DNA of 64,000 bases, from assembly GCA_024123955.1 (NCBI GenBank), contig CP099652.1, positions 4,216,001 through 4,280,000 on the forward strand. The letters run 5' to 3'. This stretch comes from Oxalobacteraceae bacterium OTU3CINTB1. Lineage in GTDB: Bacteria; Pseudomonadota; Gammaproteobacteria; Burkholderiales; Burkholderiaceae_D. The notes under the pieces were generated by a model, which did no database searches, had not been told where the DNA came from, and saw nothing but the letters and a program-made list of their open reading frames with translations. Position 1 is the stretch's first letter. Each line of letters opens with the position of its first letter. Position numbers and translations under genes: made by a program. Shown in pieces: positions 8,763-17,665 of this stretch.

Positions 8763-10618
8763 TGGCCGCCGGCGCAAAAGGCAAATGGGTCGCCAAAATC
8801 AACCCGAAGGCCCGGGAACGCGCCGAACGTGACATCGCCGACCACGGCGTGATCGGCAACCTTGGCACCATCGCGCTGGTGGCCTGCGACGGCGCCATCG
8901 ACTACATGTGCTGGCCGAACCTCGACAGTCCCAGCATCTTCGCAGCGCTCCTCGATGCGGAAAAAGGCGGCGTGTTCGAACTGACGCCGGAAATCGACGA
9001 TCCGCGCATCGTGCAAATGTACCTGCCCGACACCAACGTCCTGCTGACCCGCTGGATGGGCAGCGACGCCAGCGCCGAAATCACCGACCTGATGATCGAC
9101 ACGGCCGATGTCGGCGAGACCCCTACGCGGCTGGTGCGGCGGGTGACCGCCACCCGCGGCACCGTCACCATCCGCATGCGATGTGCGCCGCGCTACGACT
9201 ACGCGCGCGTGGTGCCGTCTGTCGCGATCAAAAAAGGTAGTGTGATCTTTTCCGGCAAAGGCAATCCATCGATTCGCCTGAGCGGCGACGCCGATTTTAT
9301 TAAGGCTGACGGCGAGGCGAGCGCCAACGTGGTGCTGCGCGCCGGTCAGAGTGTCACCTTCATGCTCGACGAACCGGACGAAGACTTGGCCGACGCCGAC
9401 ACCATCGGCCAGCTGATCGACGCCACCATCGTCCGCTGGCGCGCGTGGGCGGCGCAATCGACCTACAAGGGCCGCTGGCGCGACGCCGTCACCCGTTCGG
9501 CGCTGGTGCTCAAGCTGTTGACGTCGCGCCGCCATGGCTCCATCGCCGCCGCCGCGACCTTCGCGCTGCCGGAGGCCAAAGGCGGTGTGCGCAACTGGGA
9601 CTACCGCGCCGCGTGGATACGCGACTCGTCGTTCTCGATCTACGCGCTGATGCGGCTCGGTTATCACAACGAAGCCAAGGACTTCTACCGCTGGCTGGGC
9701 GATCGCGCGCTCCACTCCAGCAAGGGCGGGCAGCTGCAGGTGATGTATGCGCTGGACGGCGGAGAGATCGCGCCGGAACGCTCGCTGGATCACTTGTCCG
9801 GCTATGGCGGCGCGGCGCCGGTCCGCATCGGCAACGACGCCGTCACGCAACTGCAGCTCGACATCTACGGCGAGTTGATGGACTCGATCTACCTCAGTAA
9901 CAAGTACGGTGAAGCGATTTCGCATGACCGCTGGCAGGGAGCCTGCCGGGTGATCGACTATGTTTGCCGGCACTGGAACGAGGCCGACGCGGGCATTTGG
10001 GAGGTGCGCGGCCCGCCAAGCCATCATTTGCATTCGCGGCTGATGTGCTGGGTGGCGATCGACCGGGCGATAAGGCTGGCCAGCAAACGCTCGCTAGCGG
10101 CGCCGTTCACGCGCTGGATCAAGGTGCGCAACGCCATCCACGATGACATCTGGTCCAATTTCTGGAACGAGAAGCTGGGGCATTTCGTCGAGGAGCGCGG
10201 CGGCAAGGATCTGGACGCGGCCTTGTTGCTGATGCCTTTGGTGCGCTTCGTCGGCGCCACCGATCCGCGCTGGCTCGCCACCCTGGACGCTATCGGCAAA
10301 CGGCTCACCGATGACGGCATGGTGTACCGCTACAAGCGCGACGACGGCTTGCCGGGCAAGGAAGGCGCGTTCTCGGCGTGTTCGTTCTGGTATGTGGAAT
10401 GCCTGGCGCGCGCCGGTCGCATGGACGAGGCACGGATGATCTTTGAAAAGCTGCTGAAGTACGCAAATCACTTGCAGCTTTATGCGGAGGAATTTGACGA
10501 GCGTGCCAAATTGATCGGCAATTTCCCGCAAGGGTTCACGCATTTGGCACTGGTCAGCGCCGCCTTCTACATCGACCGCGAGATGGAGGGTCGCGGCCAA
10601 CGGGATTGGCCAGCGTGA
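8762..10618 (+). CDS. Glycoside hydrolase family 15 protein (glucoamylase / trehalase-like)
   Basis: GH15 enzymes hydrolyse alpha-linked glucosides such as starch ends or trehalose with release of glucose. The 618-residue product has the N-terminal beta-sandwich domain (IADHGVIGNLGTIALVACDG) and the (alpha/alpha)6 catalytic barrel. Barrel signatures include VRNWDYRAAWIRDSSF at about residue 275, and the C-terminal EEFDERAKLIGNFPQGFTH at about 575. No signal peptide is visible, so it is cytoplasmic. One-base overlap with a glucose dehydrogenase gene suggests that the released glucose is oxidised by the partner. Trehalase versus glucoamylase cannot be decided from sequence reading alone. Confidence 0.88.
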   Translation: MAAGAKGKWVAKINPKARERAERDIADHGVIGNLGTIALVACDGAIDYMCWPNLDSPSIFAALLDAEKGGVFELTPEIDDPRIVQMYLPDTNVLLTRWMGSDASAEITDLMIDTADVGETPTRLVRRVTATRGTVTIRMRCAPRYDYARVVPSVAIKKGSVIFSGKGNPSIRLSGDADFIKADGEASANVVLRAGQSVTFMLDEPDEDLADADTIGQLIDATIVRWRAWAAQSTYKGRWRDAVTRSALVLKLLTSRRHGSIAAAATFALPEAKGGVRNWDYRAAWIRDSSFSIYALMRLGYHNEAKDFYRWLGDRALHSSKGGQLQVMYALDGGEIAPERSLDHLSGYGGAAPVRIGNDAVTQLQLDIYGELMDSIYLSNKYGEAISHDRWQGACRVIDYVCRHWNEADAGIWEVRGPPSHHLHSRLMCWVAIDRAIRLASKRSLAAPFTRWIKVRNAIHDDIWSNFWNEKLGHFVEERGGKDLDAALLLMPLVRFVGATDPRWLATLDAIGKRLTDDGMVYRYKRDDGLPGKEGAFSACSFWYVECLARAGRMDEARMIFEKLLKYANHLQLYAEEFDERAKLIGNFPQGFTHLALVSAAFYIDREMEGRGQRDWPA

Positions 10619-10637
10619 AAAACCCCGCACCGTAAAA

Positions 10638-10667
10638 GGGGTCGTACCCAGTACGGGGTACGACCCC
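10638..10667. repeat. Perfect 12-bp palindromic element (REP-like)
   Basis: GGGGTCGTACCC, a 6-base loop, then GGGTACGACCCC lies between the convergent GH15 and ppnN genes. There is no T-tract on either side. It may serve as a bidirectional transcript-end structure or be a member of a genome-wide palindromic repeat family; no second copy is seen in this window. Confidence 0.55.
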
Positions 10668-10710
10668 ACCACCACGCACACGCGACATCAGGCGCGCAGG
10701 GTCGTTGGGT

Positions 10711-12081
10711 TTATTGGATCACCCGATAGCACGGCGTGTACGCCTTGCCCGCCAACTTCATCCGGCTTTGCTCGACGAACGACGCCAGCAGCGCGTCCAT
10801 CGGCCCCATGATCTCCCTGTCGCCATGGATCTCGAAATGGCCGAACTTTTCGATCGCGCGGATCCCCTCGTCCTTGACGTTACCCGCGACCACACCCGAA
10901 AACGCCCGACGCAGATTCGCCGCCAGCAGATGCACTTCCTGGTTCTTGTGCAGGCTCAGATTGCGCATGTTCTCGTGCGTCGGCGCGAACGGCTTCTGGA
11001 ACTCGCGGTCGATCTTCAGGCCCCAGTTGTAGTAGTAAGCGTCGCTACGGCTCTTGCGGAATTCGCGCACCTGCTTGATCCCGGCCTGCATCTCGCGCGC
11101 CACCAGTTCCGGATCGTCGATGATGATCTTGTAGCGCTGCTGCGCTTCAGGTCCCAAGGTGTCGAGGATGAATTGGTTGATCTGCACGAAGTACTCGCGC
11201 GACGTCTCCGGTCCGGTGAACACCAGCGGGAACGGAATCTCCGCGTTATCCGGATGCAGCAGGATACCCAGGATGTACAGGATCTCCTCGGCCGTGCCGG
11301 CGCCGCCCGGGAACACGACGATGCCATGACCGGTGCGCACGAACGCCTCCAGACGCTTCTCGATATCCGGCATGATCACCAGTTCATTGACGATCGGGTT
11401 CGGCGATTCGGCGGCGATGATGCCCGGTTCCGTAATGCCCAGGTAGCGGCCATGCGACAGGCGCTGCTTGGCGTGGCCGATGGTGGCGCCCTTCATCGGG
11501 CCTTTCATCGCGCCCGGACCGCAGCCGGTGCAGATGTCCAGGTCGCGCAGGCCCATTTGATAGCCCACTTCCTTCGAGTAGTTATACTCGGCGCGGTTGA
11601 TCGAGTGTCCGCCCCAGCACACCACCAGATTCGGGTTCAGCATCGGCTTGAGCACGCCCGCGTTGCGCAGGATGTGGAAGACCGCGTCGGTGATGTCCTC
11701 GGTGCGGTTCATGTCGAACTTCTGCGTATCGGTCACCTCGTTGCTGACGAAGACGATATCGCGCAGCACCGCGAACAGGTGTTCGTGGATGCCTTTGATC
11801 ATTTTGCCGTCGACGAAGGCGATCGCCGGCGCGCCCTTGATGTCGAGCTTGATGCCGCGCTCGCGCTGCACGATGCTGATCGAGAAGGACTCGTAACGCT
11901 CCAGCAGCTCCTTGCCGTCGTCGATGGTGCTGCCGCAATTGAGCACGGCCAGTGCGCAATTGCGGAAGACGTTATATAGGCCGCCCTGGCTAGTGTCGAG
12001 CAGCTTGTTCACTTCCGCCTTCGACAGGATCTCCAGCTGTCCTTCGGGCGAAATCAAAGTATCGATAACGTCATGTTCCAT
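10711..12081 (-). CDS. ppnN: Pyrimidine/purine nucleotide 5'-monophosphate nucleosidase (LOG family)
   Basis: PpnN (YgdH) cleaves nucleoside monophosphates to base and ribose 5-phosphate and is controlled by (p)ppGpp in E. coli. The start at 12081 (MEHDVIDTLISPEGQLEILS) gives 456 residues, against 454 in E. coli. The LOG-family nucleotide-binding motif is FPGGAGTAEEILYILGILL, preceded by VVCWGGHSI and CTGCGPGAMKGPMKGA. The frame is open further upstream to 12222, but that extension resembles no family member. It is convergent with the GH15 gene and divergent from the peptide transporter. Confidence 0.93.
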   Translation of the reverse strand: MEHDVIDTLISPEGQLEILSKAEVNKLLDTSQGGLYNVFRNCALAVLNCGSTIDDGKELLERYESFSISIVQRERGIKLDIKGAPAIAFVDGKMIKGIHEHLFAVLRDIVFVSNEVTDTQKFDMNRTEDITDAVFHILRNAGVLKPMLNPNLVVCWGGHSINRAEYNYSKEVGYQMGLRDLDICTGCGPGAMKGPMKGATIGHAKQRLSHGRYLGITEPGIIAAESPNPIVNELVIMPDIEKRLEAFVRTGHGIVVFPGGAGTAEEILYILGILLHPDNAEIPFPLVFTGPETSREYFVQINQFILDTLGPEAQQRYKIIIDDPELVAREMQAGIKQVREFRKSRSDAYYYNWGLKIDREFQKPFAPTHENMRNLSLHKNQEVHLLAANLRRAFSGVVAGNVKDEGIRAIEKFGHFEIHGDREIMGPMDALLASFVEQSRMKLAGKAYTPCYRVIQ

Positions 12082-12347
12082 GTTGCGTAAATCCTTATTC
12101 AGATTCGATGTCACGTAGTAGGCCTGCAATGCCAATATACGACAACTCGGCAATCTTCGGGGCGGAGATTGTGCGCCGCAATTATTCCCGGCCGATTCGG
12201 GATTTATTATCACAAATGACACAATCTTGCAGCGGTTGCCTCAAAAAGTGCGTCACGTCGCGTTTGTAGATTAAAATGGCGCCCAATTTGGCCCCCCACA
12301 AGGGAGCCGGAGACACTTTTCATCGATCATAAATTAGGAGAAGCCGC

Positions 12348-13847
12348 ATGAGCGGTGCTACCACCACCAACACGGAAGTTGCCATTCCCGAGTTCAAACA
12401 GATCATGGGCCACCCGGCCCCGCTCTGGATGTTGTTCATGACCGAATTCTGGGAGCGTTTCGCTTTCTACGGCATCCGTTGGGCGCTCGTGCTCTACGTC
12501 GTCGCACAATTCTATAACGGCGATTCGTCCGGCGAATCGGCCGCCAACCTGGTCTACGGCTCCTACCTCGCGCTGGTCTACGCCGCCGCGCTGTTCGGCG
12601 GCTATGTCGCCGACCGCGTGCTGGGATACCAGCGCTCCATCCTGGTCGGCGCGGCCTTCATGGCCGCCGGCCTGTTCATGATCGCCTTCCCCGACCAGAC
12701 GGTGTTCAAGCTTGGCCTGGCCACCATCATCGTCGGTAACGGCATGTTCAAGCCGAACATCTCGACCATGGTCGGCAAGCTGTACTCCACCGGCGACACG
12801 CGCCGCGACTCCGGCTTCACCATTTTCTACATGGGGATCAACTCCGGCGCGATGGTCGCCCCGGTACTGACCGAGTGGCTCGCCACTGCGGTCTTCGGCA
12901 CCAACGGCATGCCCGCTTACAAAGTGGTGTTCATGTCGGCCGGCGTCGGCATGTTGATCAGTCTTGTGTGGTTCTTCATCGGCCGGCGCAAGCTGCAAGG
13001 CATCGGCGCCCCGGACGCGCAAACCAGCGATCCGAAACGCCTGGTTTACGTCGTCCTTGGCTCGCTGTGCGTGATCCCGGTGGTCTACATGCTGCTCGCC
13101 GCCGGCGCCAAGAGCCTGCAGGCCGTGTTGACGGTGCTATTCATCCTGCTGGCGATCATGCTGATGGTCGAGGGGATCAAGAACGGCAAGGTCGCGCGCG
13201 ACCGCGTCATCGCCATGCTGCTGATCTTCTTCTTCAATATCATGTTCTGGATGTTCTTCGAACAGGCCGGCAGCTCGTTCACCTTCCTGGCCGAGAAAAT
13301 CGTCGACCGCGAAATGTTCAACTGGACCTTCCCGGTGGCGTGGTTCCAGACCGTGAACTCGCTGGCGATCATCACCTTCGCGCCGTTGATCGCCTTCATC
13401 TGGGTCGCCATGCGCAACAAGAACCCGTCAATCCCGCGCAAGTTCGGCCTGGGCCTGCTGTTCAATGGCGCCGCCTTCGGCCTGCTGATGTACGCGCTGT
13501 CGATGCTGGTCAATATCGACAACAAGATCCCGTTCTGGACCCTGTTCATGGTCTACGTGCTGCAATCGATCGGTGAGCTGTGCCTGTCGCCGATCGGCCT
13601 GTCGATGGTGACCAAGCTGGCGCCGACGCGCCTGGTCGGCCTGGGCATGGGCGGCTGGTTCCTGTCGACCGGTATCGGCAACAACCTGTCGGGCATCTTC
13701 GCCTCGGCGGTGTCAGGCGAAAGCGGCATGTCGGTGACCTCCGCGCTGTCCGGCTACACCTTCGGCTTCTATTCGCTGATGGCCGGCGGCGTGCTGCTGT
13801 TCCTCATCGCGCCGTTGATTCAAAAGCTGATGCACGGCGTGAAGTAA
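12348..13847 (+). CDS. Peptide MFS transporter, POT/PTR family (proton-coupled oligopeptide symporter)
   Basis: It imports di- and tripeptides across the inner membrane with protons. The 499-residue product has about 12-14 hydrophobic helices. The POT signature ERFAFYGIRWALVLYVV lies in helix 1 (about residues 36-52), with LGGY-like GGYVADRVLGYQRSILVG in the next loop. Ribosome site AGGAGA stands 9 bases before ATG 12348. It is a monocistronic unit with a strong terminator at 13879. Members of this family also carry other small solutes, so the peptide substrate is family knowledge rather than something visible here. Confidence 0.92.
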   Translation: MSGATTTNTEVAIPEFKQIMGHPAPLWMLFMTEFWERFAFYGIRWALVLYVVAQFYNGDSSGESAANLVYGSYLALVYAAALFGGYVADRVLGYQRSILVGAAFMAAGLFMIAFPDQTVFKLGLATIIVGNGMFKPNISTMVGKLYSTGDTRRDSGFTIFYMGINSGAMVAPVLTEWLATAVFGTNGMPAYKVVFMSAGVGMLISLVWFFIGRRKLQGIGAPDAQTSDPKRLVYVVLGSLCVIPVVYMLLAAGAKSLQAVLTVLFILLAIMLMVEGIKNGKVARDRVIAMLLIFFFNIMFWMFFEQAGSSFTFLAEKIVDREMFNWTFPVAWFQTVNSLAIITFAPLIAFIWVAMRNKNPSIPRKFGLGLLFNGAAFGLLMYALSMLVNIDNKIPFWTLFMVYVLQSIGELCLSPIGLSMVTKLAPTRLVGLGMGGWFLSTGIGNNLSGIFASAVSGESGMSVTSALSGYTFGFYSLMAGGVLLFLIAPLIQKLMHGVK

Positions 13848-13878
13848 CCGCCCGCTTAGCCAAGCGCTCACACAGGCA

Positions 13879-13914
13879 AATGCCGTCCGGTTCGTACCGG
13901 ACGGCATTTTTTTT
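13879..13914 (+). terminator. Intrinsic terminator after the POT transporter
   Basis: A 12-bp stem AATGCCGTCCGG / CCGGACGGCATT with a 6-base loop is followed by eight T residues. Confidence 0.93.
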
Positions 13915-14062
13915 GGCTTCATCGTTTTTACCACGTTATTGCGCCGCGTCATGCTTTCTCCAAATAAGGGTGCTACATTCCATTACCGAGCGCTTGCTTT
14001 GTTTTCGATCATGGCGCCGGCGACAGCTTCTCATTTCCTAAAAAATAACTAACGGAGACAAA

Positions 14063-14977
14063 ATGAAGAATCGCTTCTGGAAATACGTATCAATGGCCCT
14101 CATCGCCATCACCGCCCTGCCCGCGCCGTCCTGGGCCGCCGGCTACACCCAAACCAAGTATCCGATCGTGATGGTGCACGGCTTTTTGGGCTTCGAGAGC
14201 GTCGGACCGCTTGAATATTTTTACGGTATCACCTCCGCCCTGCGCAGCGGGGGCGCCAAGGTCTACGTAACGACCGTCTCCGCCGCCAACAGCACCGAGG
14301 TGCGCGGCGAGCAGATGCTCACCCAGGTCAAGCAAATCCTGGCGGTCACCGGCGCGGCCAAGGTCAACCTGATCGGGCATAGCCACGGCGGTCCGACGGC
14401 CCGCTACGTGGCCTCGGTCAGGCCGGACCTGGTGGCCTCGGTCACCAGCGTGGGCGGCGTGAACAAGGGCTCGAAGGTGGCCGATATCCTGATGGACAAC
14501 GCTCCCGGCGCCAGCACCGTGGTGCTCGGTGCGGTCGCCAATCTGATGAGCATCGTGTCGAACAACACCGGCAAGCCGCAGGACGCCAGGGCGGCCATGA
14601 CGTCGCTCACCACCGCCGGCTCGCTGGCGTTCAACGCCCGCCATCCTGAGGGCGTGCCGTTGTCGGCCTGCGGCGAAGGCGCGTATCAAGAGGGCGGCGT
14701 CTACTACTTCTCCTGGAGCGGCGGCAAACAGCTCACCAACGTGCTCGATCCGCTCGACGCGCCGCTCGCGCTGACGGCGCTGGCCTTCAACGGCGAGAAA
14801 AACGATGGCCTGGTCGCCAGTTGTTCGAGTCATCTCGGCCGCGTGATCCGCGACGACTACGCAATGAACCACCTCGACGAAATCAACCAGACGGCCGGCT
14901 TGGTCAGCCTGTTCGAAACCAGTCCGGTGACGGTGTTCCGCCAGCAGGCCAACCGCCTGCAGGGCCTGGGCCTCTAG
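14063..14977 (+). CDS. lip: Secreted triacylglycerol lipase (foldase-dependent, family I.1/I.2)
   Basis: This extracellular lipase hydrolyses long-chain triacylglycerols. The 304-residue precursor has a Sec signal peptide (about residues 1-26, ending SWAA). The oxyanion-hole motif is VMVHGFLGFE at about residue 37. The nucleophile elbow is GHSHGG with Ser at about 107. The catalytic Asp is probably in EKNDGLVAS (about 248) and the His in MNHLDEIN (about 270). Calcium-site residues typical of Burkholderia/Pseudomonas lipases are likely present near the last two. The start has a good ACGGAGA ribosome site. The cognate foldase gene follows after 9 bases, which confirms the lipase class and points to periplasmic folding before type II secretion. 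Confidence 0.93.
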   Translation: MKNRFWKYVSMALIAITALPAPSWAAGYTQTKYPIVMVHGFLGFESVGPLEYFYGITSALRSGGAKVYVTTVSAANSTEVRGEQMLTQVKQILAVTGAAKVNLIGHSHGGPTARYVASVRPDLVASVTSVGGVNKGSKVADILMDNAPGASTVVLGAVANLMSIVSNNTGKPQDARAAMTSLTTAGSLAFNARHPEGVPLSACGEGAYQEGGVYYFSWSGGKQLTNVLDPLDAPLALTALAFNGEKNDGLVASCSSHLGRVIRDDYAMNHLDEINQTAGLVSLFETSPVTVFRQQANRLQGLGL

Positions 14978-14986
14978 GAGCGCGGC

Positions 14987-15916
14987 ATGCACACGAACGT
15001 GAAGAGAGCCGGGATCGCCGCCCTGCTGCTGGCCGGCTGCGTGCTGTATTTCAGCCGCGACGAGGCGACGCCCGCGCCGCCGCAGAGGCGGGAGCCAGGT
15101 TCCGCCCCCTTCGCGTTCGTGCCCTCGATGGAAGGCACGCGCCCGGACGGCGACATCAAGACGCTGGCCGGCGACCAGCTGGTGGTCGACGCGGAACTCG
15201 GGCATCTGTTCGACTATTATCTGGCGGGGCTCGGCGAGAAGGGCCTGGACGCGATCCGGACGGAGATCGAGCGGGAGCTCGATCGGCGCCTCAAGCCCGG
15301 ACCGGCGCGGCAGGCCAAACAGCTGCTGTCAAGTTACCTGGCCTATAAACAGGCGCTGGCGGGCGTCGAATCGACGCTGGCGCCGTCGGGCGACGTGGCG
15401 CGCTCGGCGCGCGCGCGGCTGGCGGCGATGCGCGCCCTGCGCTCGACGTATTTCACCCCCGAGCAAAGCGCAGGCCTGTTCGGCGCGACCGATATCGCGG
15501 ACGACGACGCGGTGGCGCGGCTGGAGGTGGACGTCGACAAGACCTTGAGCGCGGAACAGAAACAGGCCAAAGTGGCGGAGCTGGACCGGCGCATGCCGCC
15601 GGCCTTGCGCGAGGAGCGCGAGGCGCCCGCAAAAATCATCCGTCTGGAGGAATCCGTGGCGCAGCTGCGGGCCGGCGGTGCGGGCGACAATGAGGTCTAC
15701 AGCGTGCGCGCGGCGGCGTTTTCGCCGGAGGCGGCAGCGCGCCTGGCCGACGTCGACCGCGACGAGGCGGCGTGGAAAGCCCGCATCGGCGCCTATCAAA
15801 CGCAGCGCGCGACATTGCTGGCGCAACCGGCGCAACAGAAAGACGCCGCGCTACAACGCCTGCGCGATGCAAGCTTCACCCCGGAGGAACAGCGCCGCCT
15901 CGGCGCCTACGAATAA
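14987..15916 (+). CDS. lifO: Lipase-specific foldase (steric chaperone)
   Basis: The foldase is tethered in the inner membrane with its body in the periplasm and catalyses folding of the neighbouring lipase. The 309-residue product starts with a single membrane anchor (AGIAALLLAGCVLYFS, about residues 9-24), then a Pro/Ala-rich linker. The helical domain contains the family motif around GHLFDYYLAGLGEKG (about residues 73-87), the usual RxxFDY-type element with His in place of the expected residue before LFDY. The rest is predicted almost wholly helical and rich in Arg, Ala and Glu. It sits 9 bases after the lipase gene and is surely co-transcribed. Confidence 0.92.
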   Translation: MHTNVKRAGIAALLLAGCVLYFSRDEATPAPPQRREPGSAPFAFVPSMEGTRPDGDIKTLAGDQLVVDAELGHLFDYYLAGLGEKGLDAIRTEIERELDRRLKPGPARQAKQLLSSYLAYKQALAGVESTLAPSGDVARSARARLAAMRALRSTYFTPEQSAGLFGATDIADDDAVARLEVDVDKTLSAEQKQAKVAELDRRMPPALREEREAPAKIIRLEESVAQLRAGGAGDNEVYSVRAAAFSPEAAARLADVDRDEAAWKARIGAYQTQRATLLAQPAQQKDAALQRLRDASFTPEEQRRLGAYE

Positions 15917-15934
15917 CCAGGCGCCGATCCACCA

Positions 15935-17470
15935 TCACGTACGCTGCATCGGATTGGCGTTCAACCAATCCTGCAGCTTGTCGGCGGTATCGGCCGGCAG
16001 ATGCAAGCCCAGTTTGGAACGCCGCCACAAAATATCCTGCGCCGTCCGCGCCCACTCGTAGCGGCGCAGATATTCCACCTCCGTCGCGAACAACCCCGGC
16101 GCGATCTGCTCGCCCATGTCCGCCACATCGGTGCGGTCGCACAGCAGCGTATGAATCCGCGTGCCATATGCCCGCGCATAGCGCAGCACCAGCAGCGGCG
16201 GCAGCCACGCATAGCGCGCCTGCATGGTGCGCACCCACGCGTCGAACTGCAGCACCGATTTATTCTGCGGCTCGGCGCCGTAGACGTCTCCTCCCGGCAG
16301 GCAGGCTTTATGCGTCCATGCGCCGTGGCGGTTGTCCAGCGACTTGGCGATCAAATCCACCGCCTCCTCGGCGAGCTTGCGGAAGGTGGTGATCTTGCCG
16401 CCGAAAACACTGAGCATCGGCGGCCCGTCGTTGTCGACCTCCAGCCGGTAATCGCGGGTGACGGCCTTGGCGTCGGCGCCATCCTCGACCAGCGGACGCA
16501 CGCCGGAATAGGTCCACACCACGTCCGCCGGCACGATCGGCTTGACGAAGTACTGGCTGGCCAACTGGCACAGGTAGGCGATTTCGTCCTCGCCGATGGC
16601 GACCTGGTTGGCGTCGCCGTGGTAATCGAGGTCGGTGGTGCCGATCAGCGTGAAATCGCGCTCGTAGGGAATGGCGAAGACGATGCGCCCGTCCGGATGC
16701 TGGAAGATATAGGCGTTGTCATGCTCGAAGATGCGCTTGACGACAATATGGCTGCCTTTGATCAGGCGCAGGTGGCCGCCGCCCTCCTTCGGCAACGCCG
16801 CGTGCAGCAGGTCGGCGGTCCAGGGGCCGGCGGCGTTGACAACGTAGCGGGCGTTGACGCGGATATTGCCGCAACTGGGCTTGTACAGGGTCGCCTCCCA
16901 GCCGGCCGCCTTGCGCACCAGCGCATTGCAGACCGCCTGAGTCAGGATGGTGGCGCCCTTTTCGCAAGCGTCGATGGCGTTCAGCACCACCAGCCGCGAA
17001 TCGTCGACCCAGCCGTCCGAATAGATAAAGCCGCGCTGGAACTCGGGCTTGAGTGGCTTGCCGGCCGTGTGGCAGCGCAGGTTGACGCCGGACGACGCGG
17101 GCAACAGCTCGCGCTTGGCCAGCAGGTCGTAGAGCATCAAGCCGGCCCGGATCAGCAGCGCCGGACGCTGTCCTTTCGCGTGCGGCATCACGAAGCGCAT
17201 TGGCCACATGATGTGCGGGGCCGCGCGCAGCAGCGTTTCGCGCTCGATCAGCGCCTTGCGCACCAGGTTGAATTCGTAGTATTCCAGATAACGCAGGCCG
17301 CCATGTATCAGCTTGGTCGACGCCGACGACGTGTGCGACGCCAGGTCGTCCTTTTCGCACAAGACCACCGATAGCCCCCGCCCCGCCGCGTCGCGCGCGA
17401 TGCCGGCGCCGTTGATGCCGCCTCCCACTATCAGGACATCGCAATCGAGTGTGTGCTGCGGTTCCGCCAT
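15935..17470 (-). CDS. glpD: Aerobic glycerol-3-phosphate dehydrogenase (FAD)
   Basis: It oxidises glycerol 3-phosphate to dihydroxyacetone phosphate and passes electrons to quinone at the inner membrane. The 511-residue product is close to the E. coli length of 501. The FAD dinucleotide motif is DVLIVGGGINGAGIARDAAG at about residues 9-28, followed by family sequences such as SSASTKLIHGGLRYLEYYEF. The active region includes IPYERDFTLIGTTDLDY and VWTYSGVRPLVEDG. It is convergent with the foldase gene. Next to a lipase, it would serve use of the glycerol released from fats, although it lies on the other strand. Confidence 0.96.
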   Translation of the reverse strand: MAEPQHTLDCDVLIVGGGINGAGIARDAAGRGLSVVLCEKDDLASHTSSASTKLIHGGLRYLEYYEFNLVRKALIERETLLRAAPHIMWPMRFVMPHAKGQRPALLIRAGLMLYDLLAKRELLPASSGVNLRCHTAGKPLKPEFQRGFIYSDGWVDDSRLVVLNAIDACEKGATILTQAVCNALVRKAAGWEATLYKPSCGNIRVNARYVVNAAGPWTADLLHAALPKEGGGHLRLIKGSHIVVKRIFEHDNAYIFQHPDGRIVFAIPYERDFTLIGTTDLDYHGDANQVAIGEDEIAYLCQLASQYFVKPIVPADVVWTYSGVRPLVEDGADAKAVTRDYRLEVDNDGPPMLSVFGGKITTFRKLAEEAVDLIAKSLDNRHGAWTHKACLPGGDVYGAEPQNKSVLQFDAWVRTMQARYAWLPPLLVLRYARAYGTRIHTLLCDRTDVADMGEQIAPGLFATEVEYLRRYEWARTAQDILWRRSKLGLHLPADTADKLQDWLNANPMQRT

Positions 17471-17627
17471 GTCTTCCCCGGTTGTATCGCCAAATTAACG
17501 TGTAACCCTCTAAGTTACTCTACGTTACGTGAAATTTGCCATTCCTCATAGGGTGCTGCACCTATTCCAGCCCAAAAAGCCACGTTCCGTTAAGGAAGAT
17601 CAAATTCGGAACGAAATTTTGATGGTC

Positions 17628-17633
17628 TATAAT
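17628..17633 (+). promoter_or_regulatory. Candidate -10 box for the PBP1A gene
   Basis: TATAAT stands 33 bases before the TTG start of the penicillin-binding protein gene in the glpD divergent spacer. The -35 region is not convincing. Confidence 0.4.
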
Positions 17634-17665
17634 CGGCCCACCTGTGACCATCGTGAGACCGAGCT

